This document shows, piece after piece, positions 35,529 through 44,035 of a stretch of 64,000 nt of DNA. The notes beneath the pieces are model-generated. The model worked only from the letters and a program-made list of their open reading frames with translations, was not told the DNA's origin and ran no database searches. The translations under genes and the position numbers were made by a program. This stretch comes from an uncultured bacterium (lineage in GTDB: Bacteria > Patescibacteriota > Saccharimonadia > Saccharimonadales > Saccharimonadaceae): NCBI GenBank assembly GCA_903899655.1, contig CAIUKF010000009.1:62001-126000 (forward strand), in the 5' to 3' direction. Positions within the stretch are counted from its first letter, which is position 1. Every line of letters starts with the position of its first letter.

Positions 35529-36782
35529 ATGACAAAAAAATATGACCTTATAGTAATTGGCGGTGGCGCATCAGGGATGATAGCGGCTGGGCGGGCTGGT
35601 GAGCGCGGACTTAGCGTGTTGCTGATTGAGAAAAATAAACAACTTGGCTGCAAATTGCTGATAACTGGCAACGGTCGCTGTAATATATTGAATGCCATAC
35701 AGGATGAACATATGCTGCTGGAAAAATATGGTAATTCAAAGCAGTTTTTGTATTCGCTTTTTGCTCAATTCGGTGAAAAAGACGCCTTTGATTTTTTTAA
35801 TTCGCACGGATTGCCTTTGGTAGTCGAGAATTATAATCGGGTATTTCCAAAATCGCAAAGTGCAGTTGATGTTGTTGATTTTTTAGCTGATTATATGAGT
35901 CATGGCAATGTCGAGGTGCGAACTGGATGTGCCGTTTCGGGCGTGCAAATTAAAGACGGCAGTATTGAATCTGTTTTATGTAAAGATGAAGTGTTGACTG
36001 CCACAGATTATATTTTTGCCACTGGCGGCACGTCGCATCCCGAAACTGGATCAACCGGAGATGGTTATAAATGGCTAAAACAACTAGAGCATACGGTCGC
36101 CAGTCCAACACCTAGTTTGGTGCCCTTGGCGGTTAATGAAAATTGGGTAAAGGAGTTGTCGGGTGTATCGCTGGAAGATATGAAGATAATTTTTTTTGTT
36201 GATGGTGAAAAAGAATTCAAATTAAATGGCAGATTATTATTCACTCATTTTGGTATTTCTGGCCCGTTAATTTTAAATAGTGCGTCGAAAGTTTCGAAAC
36301 TATTACCAACAGGCATTGTCACTGCCGAAATTGATATGTTCCCAAAAACAGATATTGGAAATCTGGAACGCCAAATAATTAGTATTTTTGATGTCAATAA
36401 AAATAAATCACTTAAAAATATTGTTAGTGATTTGGTGCCGGCAGGTATGGCAAAGGGAATTTTGACATTACTTATGGCGCATATGGATATGGAAACAAAA
36501 GTTCATTCAGTGACCAAAGACAATCGAAAAATGATAGTAAATTTATTTAAGGCTCTGCCAATTACAATTACAGGGTTGATGGGGCTGGATCGAGCTATAG
36601 TCGCTGATGGTGGTCTGTCGCTGACTGAAGTTGATATGAAAACTATGCGGTCAAAAAAGATAAATAACCTGTTTGTGACTGGTGATTTGTTGCACATCAA
36701 CCGTCCATCTGGCGGCTTTTCGTTGCAACTGTGTTGGTCGACTGGTTACGTGGCTGGGTCAAGCGCCGGTAAAAAAGATTAA
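35529..36782 (+). CDS. BaiN/HI0933-type FAD-dependent oxidoreductase
   Basis: 417 residues from ATG 35529; GTG 35520 is possible but overlaps the Fic stop. N-terminal FAD-binding fold IVIGGGASGMIAAGRAGERG then LLIEKN, then LLITGNGRCNILN, a family hallmark of HI0933-like flavoproteins. The C-terminal half has VTGDLLHINRPSGGFSLQL, also typical. Length agrees with the family (about 400-420). The substrate is unknown for most members; BaiN itself acts on bile acids, which should not be assumed here. Confidence 0.9.
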   Translation: MTKKYDLIVIGGGASGMIAAGRAGERGLSVLLIEKNKQLGCKLLITGNGRCNILNAIQDEHMLLEKYGNSKQFLYSLFAQFGEKDAFDFFNSHGLPLVVENYNRVFPKSQSAVDVVDFLADYMSHGNVEVRTGCAVSGVQIKDGSIESVLCKDEVLTATDYIFATGGTSHPETGSTGDGYKWLKQLEHTVASPTPSLVPLAVNENWVKELSGVSLEDMKIIFFVDGEKEFKLNGRLLFTHFGISGPLILNSASKVSKLLPTGIVTAEIDMFPKTDIGNLERQIISIFDVNKNKSLKNIVSDLVPAGMAKGILTLLMAHMDMETKVHSVTKDNRKMIVNLFKALPITITGLMGLDRAIVADGGLSLTEVDMKTMRSKKINNLFVTGDLLHINRPSGGFSLQLCWSTGYVAGSSAGKKD

Positions 36783-36793
36783 TCGTAGTTCTA

Positions 36794-37414
36794 TTATTGC
36801 CCTGAGATTTTTAGACCATCTCTTAGACTCTGTGCATCTTTAATAAGATTATTATTCAGTGTATTAGGTTTTTGATCACTTCGTATCGCAATTCTGGCGT
36901 CAACTTGGCTTGAATCTCCACCTAAATCTGGTAAATGCATCTCGCCATGTCCGCCAATGGCTATTTTAATCTTATCATTATCACGATTAAGTTCAATAAA
37001 TTCATTATCTTTATTATCATATTCATCAAGAACGGCTCTTGCAAGTTCTGCGTCTGTGGTGTTAGTAATTTTTTCTTGGACAAATATATCAGACGTTTGC
37101 TTATAAAGTTCTCGTCGGATTGCATCAGCAATATAACTTTGTACTGACGGGTTATTACGAAGTCCATCGATTTTATCCCTCTTTAGCTCAGGTAGATTAA
37201 TTGTAGCCTGCATTGCAACGTCAGTTAATGGGAGTTCGGGTTGCGTATCTACGCCGTCTATTACTTCAAAAGCCGTTTCAATTGCCTTGATAGTAGCCTT
37301 GCCACCATCAACTATTTTTTCGGAATTATATATACCTATCGCTAGCATACTTATAGCTAACATTGTCCCAGTGGTAACTTTTAGTTTATTTAGATTTTTT
37401 AGTGTTTCAGACAT
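36794..37414 (-). CDS. Membrane-anchored unknown protein
   Basis: 206 residues from ATG 37414, which follows TATAGT by 9 nt; the frame also opens at 37444. There is one hydrophobic segment (LKVTTGTMLAISMLAIGIY, about 8-26), then a mixed, mostly hydrophilic domain with many Asp/Ile/Asn and no Cys. It is likely exported and anchored by its N-terminus. No family recognised. Confidence 0.65.
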   Translation of the reverse strand: MSETLKNLNKLKVTTGTMLAISMLAIGIYNSEKIVDGGKATIKAIETAFEVIDGVDTQPELPLTDVAMQATINLPELKRDKIDGLRNNPSVQSYIADAIRRELYKQTSDIFVQEKITNTTDAELARAVLDEYDNKDNEFIELNRDNDKIKIAIGGHGEMHLPDLGGDSSQVDARIAIRSDQKPNTLNNNLIKDAQSLRDGLKISGQ

Positions 37415-37497
37415 TTCGTATGTACTATAGCACAATATAAACATAAGGTCAATGTTATTGAATAATAATTAGATTAGTTTGATATAGTGTACGATAC

Positions 37498-37746
37498 TTA
37501 TTTTTTCGCTAGCAACCCACCAGCATAAATCACCAATAACGAACCGATTACTGCAACTATAAACGAATTCAAATTAAATCCAGTAACACCTACTCCAAAT
37601 AATAGTTGTCCAAAAAAACCGCCGACAACGGCGCCGATTATTCCCAAGACAATAAGCCCTAAAATGCCTCCTTTTGCGCCTGGCATTATAAAACTAGCAA
37701 CGGCTCCAGCCAGTAGACCAAAAATTATCCAATAAACTAAACTCAT
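37498..37746 (-). CDS. GlsB/YeaQ/YmgE-type membrane protein (transglycosylase-associated)
   Basis: 82 residues from ATG 37746, chosen because AAGGAG stands 8 nt upstream; the frame opens further at 37791. Three hydrophobic helices rich in Gly: YWIIFGLLAGAVASFIMPGA, GGILGLIVLGIIGAVVGGF and FIVAVIGSLLVIYAGGLL. This is the GlsB/YeaQ family, linked to general stress in several bacteria, with unknown mechanism. Confidence 0.9.
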   Translation of the reverse strand: MSLVYWIIFGLLAGAVASFIMPGAKGGILGLIVLGIIGAVVGGFFGQLLFGVGVTGFNLNSFIVAVIGSLLVIYAGGLLAKK

Positions 37747-37780
37747 ATATTTTATCTCCTTATTAAATTTTTCCATTGGC

Positions 37781-37825
37781 TTGACGCTCAATTCCCGAAC
37801 ATGTAGTTCAGACGTTGAGCGCCAA
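37781..37825 (-). promoter_or_regulatory. Nested hairpin between two minus-strand genes
   Basis: TTGACGCTCAA (37781-37791) and TTGAGCGCCAA (37815-37825) pair over 11 bp with one G-U, and GAAC/GTTC pair inside. It lies after the 102-aa gene and before the SD of the GlsB-like gene. It may be a terminator without a full T-run, or an mRNA processing structure. Confidence 0.5.
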
Positions 37826-37836
37826 GTTATACCCGA

Positions 37837-38145
37837 TTACCCGATAGCGTGCCTTTTTACTAAATGCATTCTTACGAAAGGAATCATAGGGGAATCTGTA
37901 TTATCGAATTCAACTGCATCAAAATCTGACTTTTTATCGACGTACAAATTTCTGAGTTTTTTGACAGTCCTTTTAAGCTCACGTCGCATAGCGAATACAC
38001 TATTTGACATCTCAATTTCAATGTCTGCCGATAAATCGCTAGAGTCAGTAGCAAATAACTTACCGGAAACATTAATATAATCTTGGTAAGACAATTTTGG
38101 GTGTTCGTGTTGGTTTCTATTTTTGATTGGATAATTATTTTTCAT
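37837..38145 (-). CDS. Small unknown protein with CRP-type promoter
   Basis: 102 residues from ATG 38145, preceded by GGAAGGAA; the frame is open to 38160. Hydrophilic, with a Lys/Arg-rich centre (FAMRRELKRTVKKLRNLYVD) between two acidic parts and a MIPFVRMHLVKRHAIG tail. No family recognised. Its inferred promoter (TATAAT at 38254-38249 on the minus strand) is divergent from that of the CRP-like gene, and both share the TGTGA-N6-TCACA site, so it is a probable target of that regulator. Confidence 0.6.
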   Translation of the reverse strand: MKNNYPIKNRNQHEHPKLSYQDYINVSGKLFATDSSDLSADIEIEMSNSVFAMRRELKRTVKKLRNLYVDKKSDFDAVEFDNTDSPMIPFVRMHLVKRHAIG

Positions 38146-38248
38146 AACTATTCCTTCCATGGTGCTTTATGTCCAATACGTTATGCCCAACAACTTTGAC
38201 GAACATCCTCCTTTCGATAATGTGCGCAATGTTTGCTCTTCATCAGGT

Positions 38249-38317
38249 ATTATAGTGTGCCTACATTGATAAGTATGTGAGTAATATCACATCACCTCAG
38301 TTTAATCAGAGTATAAT
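38249..38317. promoter_or_regulatory. Divergent promoters sharing one CRP-type operator
   Basis: ATGTGA-GTAATA-TCACAT (38275-38292) is a perfect CRP-type palindrome. TATAAT lies at 38312-38317 on the plus strand (6 nt before GTG 38324) and at 38254-38249 on the minus strand. With transcription starts about 7 nt after each -10, the operator centre (38283.5) falls near -41 for both promoters, the class II activator position. Neither promoter has a good -35. Confidence 0.7.
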
Positions 38318-38323
38318 TAAAGT

Positions 38324-39001
38324 GTGAGTAAGAATGTGCTAAATGGCTTACCGACACCTAAAAACGAAAGTGAAAGTATCGTCGCTCACTTCAGTGATGG
38401 CCTGCTGATGCATTTTACAAAAGAACAAACCATTATTAATGGTATTAATGAGCCCGAAGGTGTGTATTTAATAAAAAGTGGATTTGTTAAGGCCTATTCT
38501 GTGTCAAAAGCTGGCAACGCTAATTTATTATTGATTCATGAAGCTGGTGAATTTATACCTTTGCCTTGGGCACTGGACGGTGCCAGGACGACCGGACTTT
38601 ATTACGAGGCCATGACCGACGTGACGGTTTTACGGGCCTCCAAGGACAAATTGCGGGCAGCAATGGGCAGCAATAGTTGGTTGTCGCAGGAAATATTTAA
38701 ACAAGCCGTCAGTATATTGGCAGTATATTCAAACAGAATTCAAACGCTAGAGTTTCGAACGGCACGCGGAAGAGTTATTTCCGAACTGTTGAATTATGCT
38801 GAAGGATTTGGCAAACTTGTTGGCAAAAAAGTTATTATTAATGCCCCAATTACTCAACAAGATATTGCCGATTCAATAAATATGACCCGCGAAACCGCTA
38901 ACATAGCCCTTGGGTTGTTATTTGAAGAAGGTTTGGTTGGTCAGGATGAGCATTTGTTCACGATTTTAGATTTGCCAGGACTACAAGCCGCATTAAGTTA
39001 A
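38324..39001 (+). CDS. CRP/FNR-family transcription regulator (CRP-type recognition helix)
   Basis: 225 residues starting at GTG 38324, 6 nt after TATAAT with no room for an SD. The cyclic-nucleotide-binding-like N-terminal domain (about 10-130) contains EPEGVYLIKSGFVKAYSVSK and HEAGEFIPLPWAL. A long dimer helix follows, then a winged helix: ITQQDIADSINMTRETANIAL. The recognition helix keeps Arg-Glu as in E. coli CRP (which read TGTGA). The Fe-S cysteines of FNR are missing. The effector is unknown. The operator in its own promoter suggests autoregulation. Confidence 0.9.
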   Translation: MSKNVLNGLPTPKNESESIVAHFSDGLLMHFTKEQTIINGINEPEGVYLIKSGFVKAYSVSKAGNANLLLIHEAGEFIPLPWALDGARTTGLYYEAMTDVTVLRASKDKLRAAMGSNSWLSQEIFKQAVSILAVYSNRIQTLEFRTARGRVISELLNYAEGFGKLVGKKVIINAPITQQDIADSINMTRETANIALGLLFEEGLVGQDEHLFTILDLPGLQAALS

Positions 39002-39048
39002 GTCGTTCATCGGTGTCATTTTATGTAATATGTTAACATAAAGTAGTA

Positions 39049-40638
39049 ATGGTTTTTTCTTGGCCCAATATTAATAAAATAAAAAACAAGTCAACAGTAG
39101 GTTCGGTAACTTTAATATTGGGATCTTTATTCGTCACGTGCTGGACTTTGTTTAGATTTTATACAAAAAGCGTTAATTTTGACCAGACGGGGCAGCAGTT
39201 ATTGGCTAGACATTGGCTAGATGGATCGCTAGGCGGTTCGTTGATGGCGCCAACAAACTATATTATCAAAATGGTGTCATTATATATGCCAGCAGAAATT
39301 ATTGGGATTAACCATAATGCCTTTTTGATACTTTCTACGGTTATTATAAACGTGGTGACATATATCGGAATCTATATTATTGTAAAAAAGATTCTCGAGT
39401 TTTTTTCTATTCCCGTATCGGTAATATTTAATTTATTAATGCTTTGGTTATCTACTATTATTGGCTCAGTTTTTTGGATCCAATTTACAAACTCAAGAAA
39501 TATAGAGGTAGTAGCTGGTTTAGGCATTGTATATCTTGGCCTGTTATTAGGTAAAAAAGTTAGTCCAAAGCTTGTGATTAGTTTAATAGTACTTTCGACC
39601 GTGACGTTTTTTGCTGATCCAATGCAGCTGTTTATAACAACCACGTCGTTGCTGCTGTATTTAATTATCAACTCAATATTTATCGATACTGATAAAAAAA
39701 AGAATACGATAGTTGTCGTCATCTCGGTTATTATTGGCTATCTGCTGTCGATTTTGTTAACTTCGGTTGTAAAAAGTATTACGCATGTTGAGTTTTTTGG
39801 CGTTGGCTCATTAGACCAAAGTTTGGCGATTTTCTCCCAGCCCAAACTAGTAATTGTAGAGACTGCGAAGAACCTGCTGAGGTTAATTGCTGGAACTAAT
39901 GAGATGGGTAGTTGGCGTCAGGTGTTGAACATTGGGCTAGTTGCTTTGATGATCCTAGCTGTTATTAGACTCGTGGTTCAAAAAAAGTTATCTAAAAAGT
40001 TTATTTTGTTTATTACAATCTCAGTTTTAACGCCAATTATGGTTTATGTTGCCAGCGGCCAACCAGTCTTTAAAACAGACACCTCAAGATATCTAATAAT
40101 GATTGTTCCGGCAATGCTAATTGGTTTCGCTTCTTTGGAATTGCATAAAGGTTTAATCAGAAAGATTATTATTGCCATCATCGTATTGATTTTATTTGCC
40201 AACGTTTTATCCTTATTGAATGCAATTATCAAGACTCAAAGTTTTGACTTGGTAGGCGAAAATGCGTTAAGAAATAGGTATGAGTATTTAATCGCAAATG
40301 ATTACAGGTATGGTTATTCTAGTATGGACACAGCCATACCAAGCATGTATTTGTTTGGCAATAAGTATAATACGTTGCTACCGCTTTCTTGTGAGAATAA
40401 CAAACTAAGAAAATCGACGCTATTTTATGATAAGTCAGTTTTTGAAAATAATAATCTTATCCCCGTCAAGAATGTACCAATTATATTAGACGGTAATGCT
40501 ATCAGTAATTCGCCAAGCGTTTGCACTGTAGATGGAATTGCCACCCAACTGGGTGCGCCGCTAAGACTTGAAAAGACACAAAACGGCGACGAAGTCTTGA
40601 TATATAAATATGATTCAATCAAGAATATATCTTTTTAG
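39049..40638 (+). CDS. Large integral membrane protein, GT-C-like, unknown
   Basis: 529 residues with about ten to eleven hydrophobic spans (residues 15-385) and a soluble C-terminal part with Cys pairs (LLPLSCENN, PSVCTVDG). The first external loop, FYTKSVNFDQTGQQLLARHW, has the place and look of a GT-C catalytic loop, but the acidic pair is weak. It may be a membrane glycosyltransferase; no family is certain. It starts 48 nt after the CRP-like gene. Confidence 0.6.
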   Translation: MVFSWPNINKIKNKSTVGSVTLILGSLFVTCWTLFRFYTKSVNFDQTGQQLLARHWLDGSLGGSLMAPTNYIIKMVSLYMPAEIIGINHNAFLILSTVIINVVTYIGIYIIVKKILEFFSIPVSVIFNLLMLWLSTIIGSVFWIQFTNSRNIEVVAGLGIVYLGLLLGKKVSPKLVISLIVLSTVTFFADPMQLFITTTSLLLYLIINSIFIDTDKKKNTIVVVISVIIGYLLSILLTSVVKSITHVEFFGVGSLDQSLAIFSQPKLVIVETAKNLLRLIAGTNEMGSWRQVLNIGLVALMILAVIRLVVQKKLSKKFILFITISVLTPIMVYVASGQPVFKTDTSRYLIMIVPAMLIGFASLELHKGLIRKIIIAIIVLILFANVLSLLNAIIKTQSFDLVGENALRNRYEYLIANDYRYGYSSMDTAIPSMYLFGNKYNTLLPLSCENNKLRKSTLFYDKSVFENNNLIPVKNVPIILDGNAISNSPSVCTVDGIATQLGAPLRLEKTQNGDEVLIYKYDSIKNISF

Positions 40639-40681
40639 AGTATTATATTTTTGGTTAAAATATTAACTAGGCGCACTTTAA

Positions 40682-40710
40682 TTGACGTAACTTGAAAATT
40701 AAGTTACAAT
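40682..40710 (+). promoter_or_regulatory. Sigma70-type promoter of the attenuator
   Basis: TTGACG (40682-40687), 17 bp, TACAAT (40705-40710). The leader-peptide ATG is 9 nt later. Confidence 0.7.
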
Positions 40711-40719
40711 AATCACGAT

Positions 40720-40818
40720 ATGAATAAAGCAACAAACCGTAATAGCATTTTATCTTTTGCTTTTGCAGATTTCCTTCTCTTTACGAAAAGAGATCGGTTT
40801 GTTTGTGTTCAGAATTAA
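40720..40818 (+). CDS. Phe/Leu-rich leader peptide of an attenuator
   Basis: 32 codons: MNKATNRNSILSFAFADFLL, then FTKRDRFVCVQN and TAA at 40816-40818. Codons 13-21 are Phe-Ala-Phe-Ala-Asp-Phe-Leu-Leu-Phe. Its reading frame ends between the antiterminator arms, as expected of a leader peptide that senses charged tRNA-Phe or tRNA-Leu. Confidence 0.65.
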   Translation: MNKATNRNSILSFAFADFLLFTKRDRFVCVQN

Positions 40819-40872
40819 ATAAAAGCTTTCTAAATAGACATAAACCGATCTCACCCAAGAGGTCGGTTTTTT
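40777..40872 (+). promoter_or_regulatory. Transcription attenuator (antiterminator/terminator)
   Basis: Four pairing regions are visible. Region 1 CTCTTT (40777-40782) pairs with AAAGAG (40787-40792). Region 2 GAGATCGGTTT (40790-40800) pairs exactly, 11 bp, with region 3 AAACCGATCTC (40842-40852). Region 3 also pairs with region 4 AGGTCGGTT (40860-40868) to make a terminator followed by T6. Region 1 lies over leader codons 20-21. Stalling on the Phe/Leu codons would free region 2 and allow read-through. Confidence 0.7.
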
Positions 40873-40971
40873 AGTACTTTGACAAAATGGTTTTTAGGTA
40901 AATTTCTTTTATCATATTTGTTTTTTAAAACAAGTATCGATACGAAATAACAAACAAAACGGAGAAAACAG

Positions 40972-41850
40972 ATGAGGCAGATTGTAATAGGTAGTGGCGC
41001 CAATCAATGGCAAGTGAATGTCAAAAATCAAGTGATTCAGTTGCCTGACTGGATCGCTGATGCTGGTAAAAATGCAGTCCAAAAATGGGAGAAAATATTT
41101 CCCAAGGAGGCAAATTGGGTTCAAAATGAATTCAATATACCATCATTCATCGTCAGAGCTGAAGGTGTTCCCGTTGGTGACAAATTCCATTTCTTTGAAA
41201 TCGAAGAAAGGCCAGCGGGGATTGGAGTTGTTTCACAGTTTTCTTCGTCTTTTGCGGATAAACTGGAACAACTGAGTGTTAATTGGCCAGATTTCAAAGT
41301 ACTTGTCTCGGAGGCCCGTCAGGGTTCAGGGGACGATTATCTGTGGCGTGAAATCGTTACTGCGGATCAAGTTGAAGCGTCTGATCTACTACTTATTCGA
41401 GCTGAGCCCGAAGAGTCAGAATATCATCGCTTTATGAGTCGCTGTGTATCATCGTTGGTCGAAAAGGGCAACAAGATATATGGAGAAAAACTTGGTTGGT
41501 GGAAAACAGTTTACAACGATGGTGATCTACCGTGGGAATCGCCGTTTGTTATCAAACCTTGCCGAGGCAGCAAGGCTCGTGGATTGGAAATTTGGGATCC
41601 AATCAAAAAAAGAAAAGGAAGTTCGACAAGATCAAAAATTGTTCGAACTTTATCGGAAACCACAGGAATGTACTGCCAGCCACTGGTTGACCCCATCGAA
41701 CATCAGGAAGGGATGATGATTTATAGAATCTTCTATGGATTTGACCCCAAAACCTGCGATTGGGTTTGTTTGGGCGGATGCTATAACATTCGTCCGAATT
41801 TGCGAATTCATGGAGCCAAGGACGCCTTATTTGGTGCTTTGGTGTATTGA
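40972..41850 (+). CDS. Unknown protein under attenuation control, possible ATP-grasp-like C-terminal half
   Basis: 292 residues; GGAG stands 8 nt before ATG 40972. Soluble and Trp-rich (NQWQVNV, LPDWIADAGKNAVQKWEKIF, NWVQNEF). The C-terminal half has SPFVIKPCRGSKARGLEIWD, which resembles the lysine/glycine-loop of ATP-grasp ligases, and later QPLVDPIEHQEGMMIYRIFY. I do not recognise the family. It is the only gene behind the Phe/Leu-type attenuator, so a role in amino acid, tRNA or peptide metabolism is possible (inference). The gene is followed by a strong hairpin at 41878. Confidence 0.7.
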   Translation: MRQIVIGSGANQWQVNVKNQVIQLPDWIADAGKNAVQKWEKIFPKEANWVQNEFNIPSFIVRAEGVPVGDKFHFFEIEERPAGIGVVSQFSSSFADKLEQLSVNWPDFKVLVSEARQGSGDDYLWREIVTADQVEASDLLLIRAEPEESEYHRFMSRCVSSLVEKGNKIYGEKLGWWKTVYNDGDLPWESPFVIKPCRGSKARGLEIWDPIKKRKGSSTRSKIVRTLSETTGMYCQPLVDPIEHQEGMMIYRIFYGFDPKTCDWVCLGGCYNIRPNLRIHGAKDALFGALVY

Positions 41851-41877
41851 TTCCAGACCGTGTTGGCAAAAACAAAT

Positions 41878-41907
41878 GGGAGTGAAATCACAATTGATTT
41901 CACTCCC
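41878..41907. terminator. 13-bp perfect hairpin
   Basis: GGGAGTGAAATCA, loop CAAT, TGATTTCACTCCC. There is no T-run on the plus strand (TATATT follows); the minus strand has ATTTGTTTTTG. It separates the attenuated gene from the M20 peptidase gene. Confidence 0.65.
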
Positions 41908-41924
41908 TATATTAAAACTAATGG

Positions 41925-41930
41925 TAAAAT
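41925..41930 (+). promoter_or_regulatory. Extended -10 box, likely leaderless
   Basis: TGG-TAAAAT, 6 nt before ATG 41937. Confidence 0.45.
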
Positions 41931-41936
41931 ACACTT

Positions 41937-43031
41937 ATGTTAGAAGAATATTTAATAAAATTAATTAAATTCAAAACTATCACCAAAGATCTTCAGACAA
42001 CTGAAGAGGCTTTGCAGTGGATTGAAGATAAAATAGAAGATTTGCCGGTTTATGTTAAAAGGTATGAAAAAAATGGTTTTCAATCTTTAATAATTACGAC
42101 TCAAAAAACCAAAACTCCTGAAATCGTATTAGCGGCCCATTTGGATGTAGTCAAAGGCAGTGACAATGTTTTTAGACCGGTTATTAATGACGGAAAATTG
42201 TATGGTCGTGGGGTCTTTGATATGAAGTATGCCATTGCTTGTTATATAAAATTGCTACACGAACTAAAATCGGAATTACCGAAACTCGATTTAGGAATAA
42301 TGATAACAACCGATGAAGAAATTGGTGGTACAAATGGCGTTAACTATTTATTAAATGAAGAAAAATATAGTGCCGATGTGTGTGTTTTACCAGACGGTGG
42401 TAAAAACTGGGAATTAATTACTGAATCCAAAGGCATATTGCAGATAAAAGTTAAGTCCGTCGGAAAGTCCGCGCATGGTTCAAAACCATGGCTGGGCGAA
42501 AGTGCGATTGATAATTTGCTGGATTTTATGCAGAAGTTAAAAGCCGAAGAATTATTTGATGAGAGTTATTATTCGCGAGCATTAGAACATTATTATAACA
42601 CCGTAAATATTGGCAAGATATCTGGTGGTGAAGTCGTTAATCAAGTATCAGATTATGCTGAAGCTGTTTTAGATATCAGGTTCGTATCAAAAGAAAACGA
42701 AGTCGATATAATTAATTTGTTGAAAAAAATCGCAAATAAAGCAGGAAAAATTGAAATAGAAAAAACCATTTCGGGCTATCCGTTAAAAACCGATGAAAAC
42801 AATGTTTATGTAAATCAATTTATTAAAATAGCTGCGCAAAATGGCATAGATATTAAATCAACGTTTACGCATGGTAGTTCTGATGCACGTTATTTCTCTG
42901 AAAATAGAATTCCAGTTATTGTCATCAGACCTGATGGTGGTGGTCATCACAGCGAAGAAGAGTGGGTCGATTTAGCCAGCTTGAATAAATTCTATCAAGT
43001 ATTAAAGATGTTTGTTGTCAATAATTCTTAG
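41937..43031 (+). CDS. M20-family metallopeptidase/deacylase
   Basis: 364 residues, usual for ArgE/DapE/CPG2-like enzymes. Zinc-site segments appear in order: AAHLDVVKGSD (His-x-Asp), GRGVFDMKYAIAC (bridging Asp), TTDEEIGGTNG (Glu-Glu pair), and HGSSDARYF plus GGGHHSEEEW near the C-terminus. The dimerisation lid begins near SAHGSKPW. The substrate could be a peptide or an N-acyl amino acid. Convergent with the HAD gene, 4 bp apart. Confidence 0.9.
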   Translation: MLEEYLIKLIKFKTITKDLQTTEEALQWIEDKIEDLPVYVKRYEKNGFQSLIITTQKTKTPEIVLAAHLDVVKGSDNVFRPVINDGKLYGRGVFDMKYAIACYIKLLHELKSELPKLDLGIMITTDEEIGGTNGVNYLLNEEKYSADVCVLPDGGKNWELITESKGILQIKVKSVGKSAHGSKPWLGESAIDNLLDFMQKLKAEELFDESYYSRALEHYYNTVNIGKISGGEVVNQVSDYAEAVLDIRFVSKENEVDIINLLKKIANKAGKIEIEKTISGYPLKTDENNVYVNQFIKIAAQNGIDIKSTFTHGSSDARYFSENRIPVIVIRPDGGGHHSEEEWVDLASLNKFYQVLKMFVVNNS

Positions 43032-43035
43032 AATT

Positions 43036-43914
43036 TTATAAACTTTGAAGATATCTGCCTAGGTCTTCTGGCGTATCAACGAATTTTACCAAGTGCTGAT
43101 CGTATAAATAACCTACGATTGTGTCGCGTTGTGGTCCTTCTGGGCCAACCAAAACTCTGTGTCCGGCCTCCATATTTATCATGTCAACGTCATTAATGGC
43201 GTTACCGGCAACTAGTAAATGATGTTCGAAAATACCCAGACGTTTTGTCATATATGTAATGGCTCGCGCTTTACTGACGTCACTTTTCATATATTCAAGG
43301 GCGCCGTCTTGAAATACGGCTTTGATTGATCCGCCAGTAAATTCGATTTTGAGATTTTCGACATGGATATGTTTTTTAAGTTTTAATGTAATATTGCTGA
43401 TTGGTTCATTGTATAGCTTTTCTTTGATATCAATTAAAGGGCCGGTCGTTATGTCGGCATAATCACCACGTTCTTCGCGAATCTGATCGGCATCTAATGG
43501 CTCTGGACACCAAATTTGTGTTCGGTGGTTTTGGATGTCAGCAGGATTATAAGCCAAGAATCTGACCATATCCAAGTTTAAACCTGTAAATTCAATTAAT
43601 TTGTCAATATCTGTTCGGCTGAATTCGGACTCGACAATGACTTCGCCCGATTTGTTAACGATTTTTGCACCATGCTCTACTAATATATACGCTCGGTCGT
43701 CAATTAAGCGATCGAAATTATCACCCAATAGTTGTTTCATTCGAACGTATGGCCGTCCTGTGCAAACAGTGGTAATTACGCCATTTCCTCGCAGATGATC
43801 AAAACCACTAAGTACTTCTTGAGAGATGTCTTTACTGCGAACTTGCGTTATCGTGCCATCGATATCAAATACCGCCAATTGTGGTATCGTATATTTTTTA
43901 TCTTGGTCGTCCAT
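43036..43914 (-). CDS. HAD-IIB family phosphatase
   Basis: 292 residues. Motif I is AVFDIDGTITQV with the nucleophile Asp and the acid/base Asp; motif II is in VICT-like VITTVCTGRPYVR; the later GNAINDVDMI holds the metal-binding Asp pair. The cap between motifs II and III is of the IIB (Cof/SPP) type. It probably removes phosphate from sugars or small metabolites; substrate unknown. Confidence 0.87.
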   Translation of the reverse strand: MDDQDKKYTIPQLAVFDIDGTITQVRSKDISQEVLSGFDHLRGNGVITTVCTGRPYVRMKQLLGDNFDRLIDDRAYILVEHGAKIVNKSGEVIVESEFSRTDIDKLIEFTGLNLDMVRFLAYNPADIQNHRTQIWCPEPLDADQIREERGDYADITTGPLIDIKEKLYNEPISNITLKLKKHIHVENLKIEFTGGSIKAVFQDGALEYMKSDVSKARAITYMTKRLGIFEHHLLVAGNAINDVDMINMEAGHRVLVGPEGPQRDTIVGYLYDQHLVKFVDTPEDLGRYLQSL

Positions 43915-44035
43915 AAATATATTTTAGCATAAGCGTTAAAAAATAGGCTGAACTGTGTATAATAATAGATTTTGTCTGTGCTACTGATACAATATAGTTA
44001 ATTGGTGCAGCGTAATAATTATAGATTGAAAAATA

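Noticed and set aside
38135-38206. A 23-codon ORF in the leader of the 102-aa gene (minus strand) right behind GGAGG
   Set aside because: The SD-like GGAGG touches the ATG with no spacer, so initiation is unlikely, and there is no sign of coding conservation in a single sequence.
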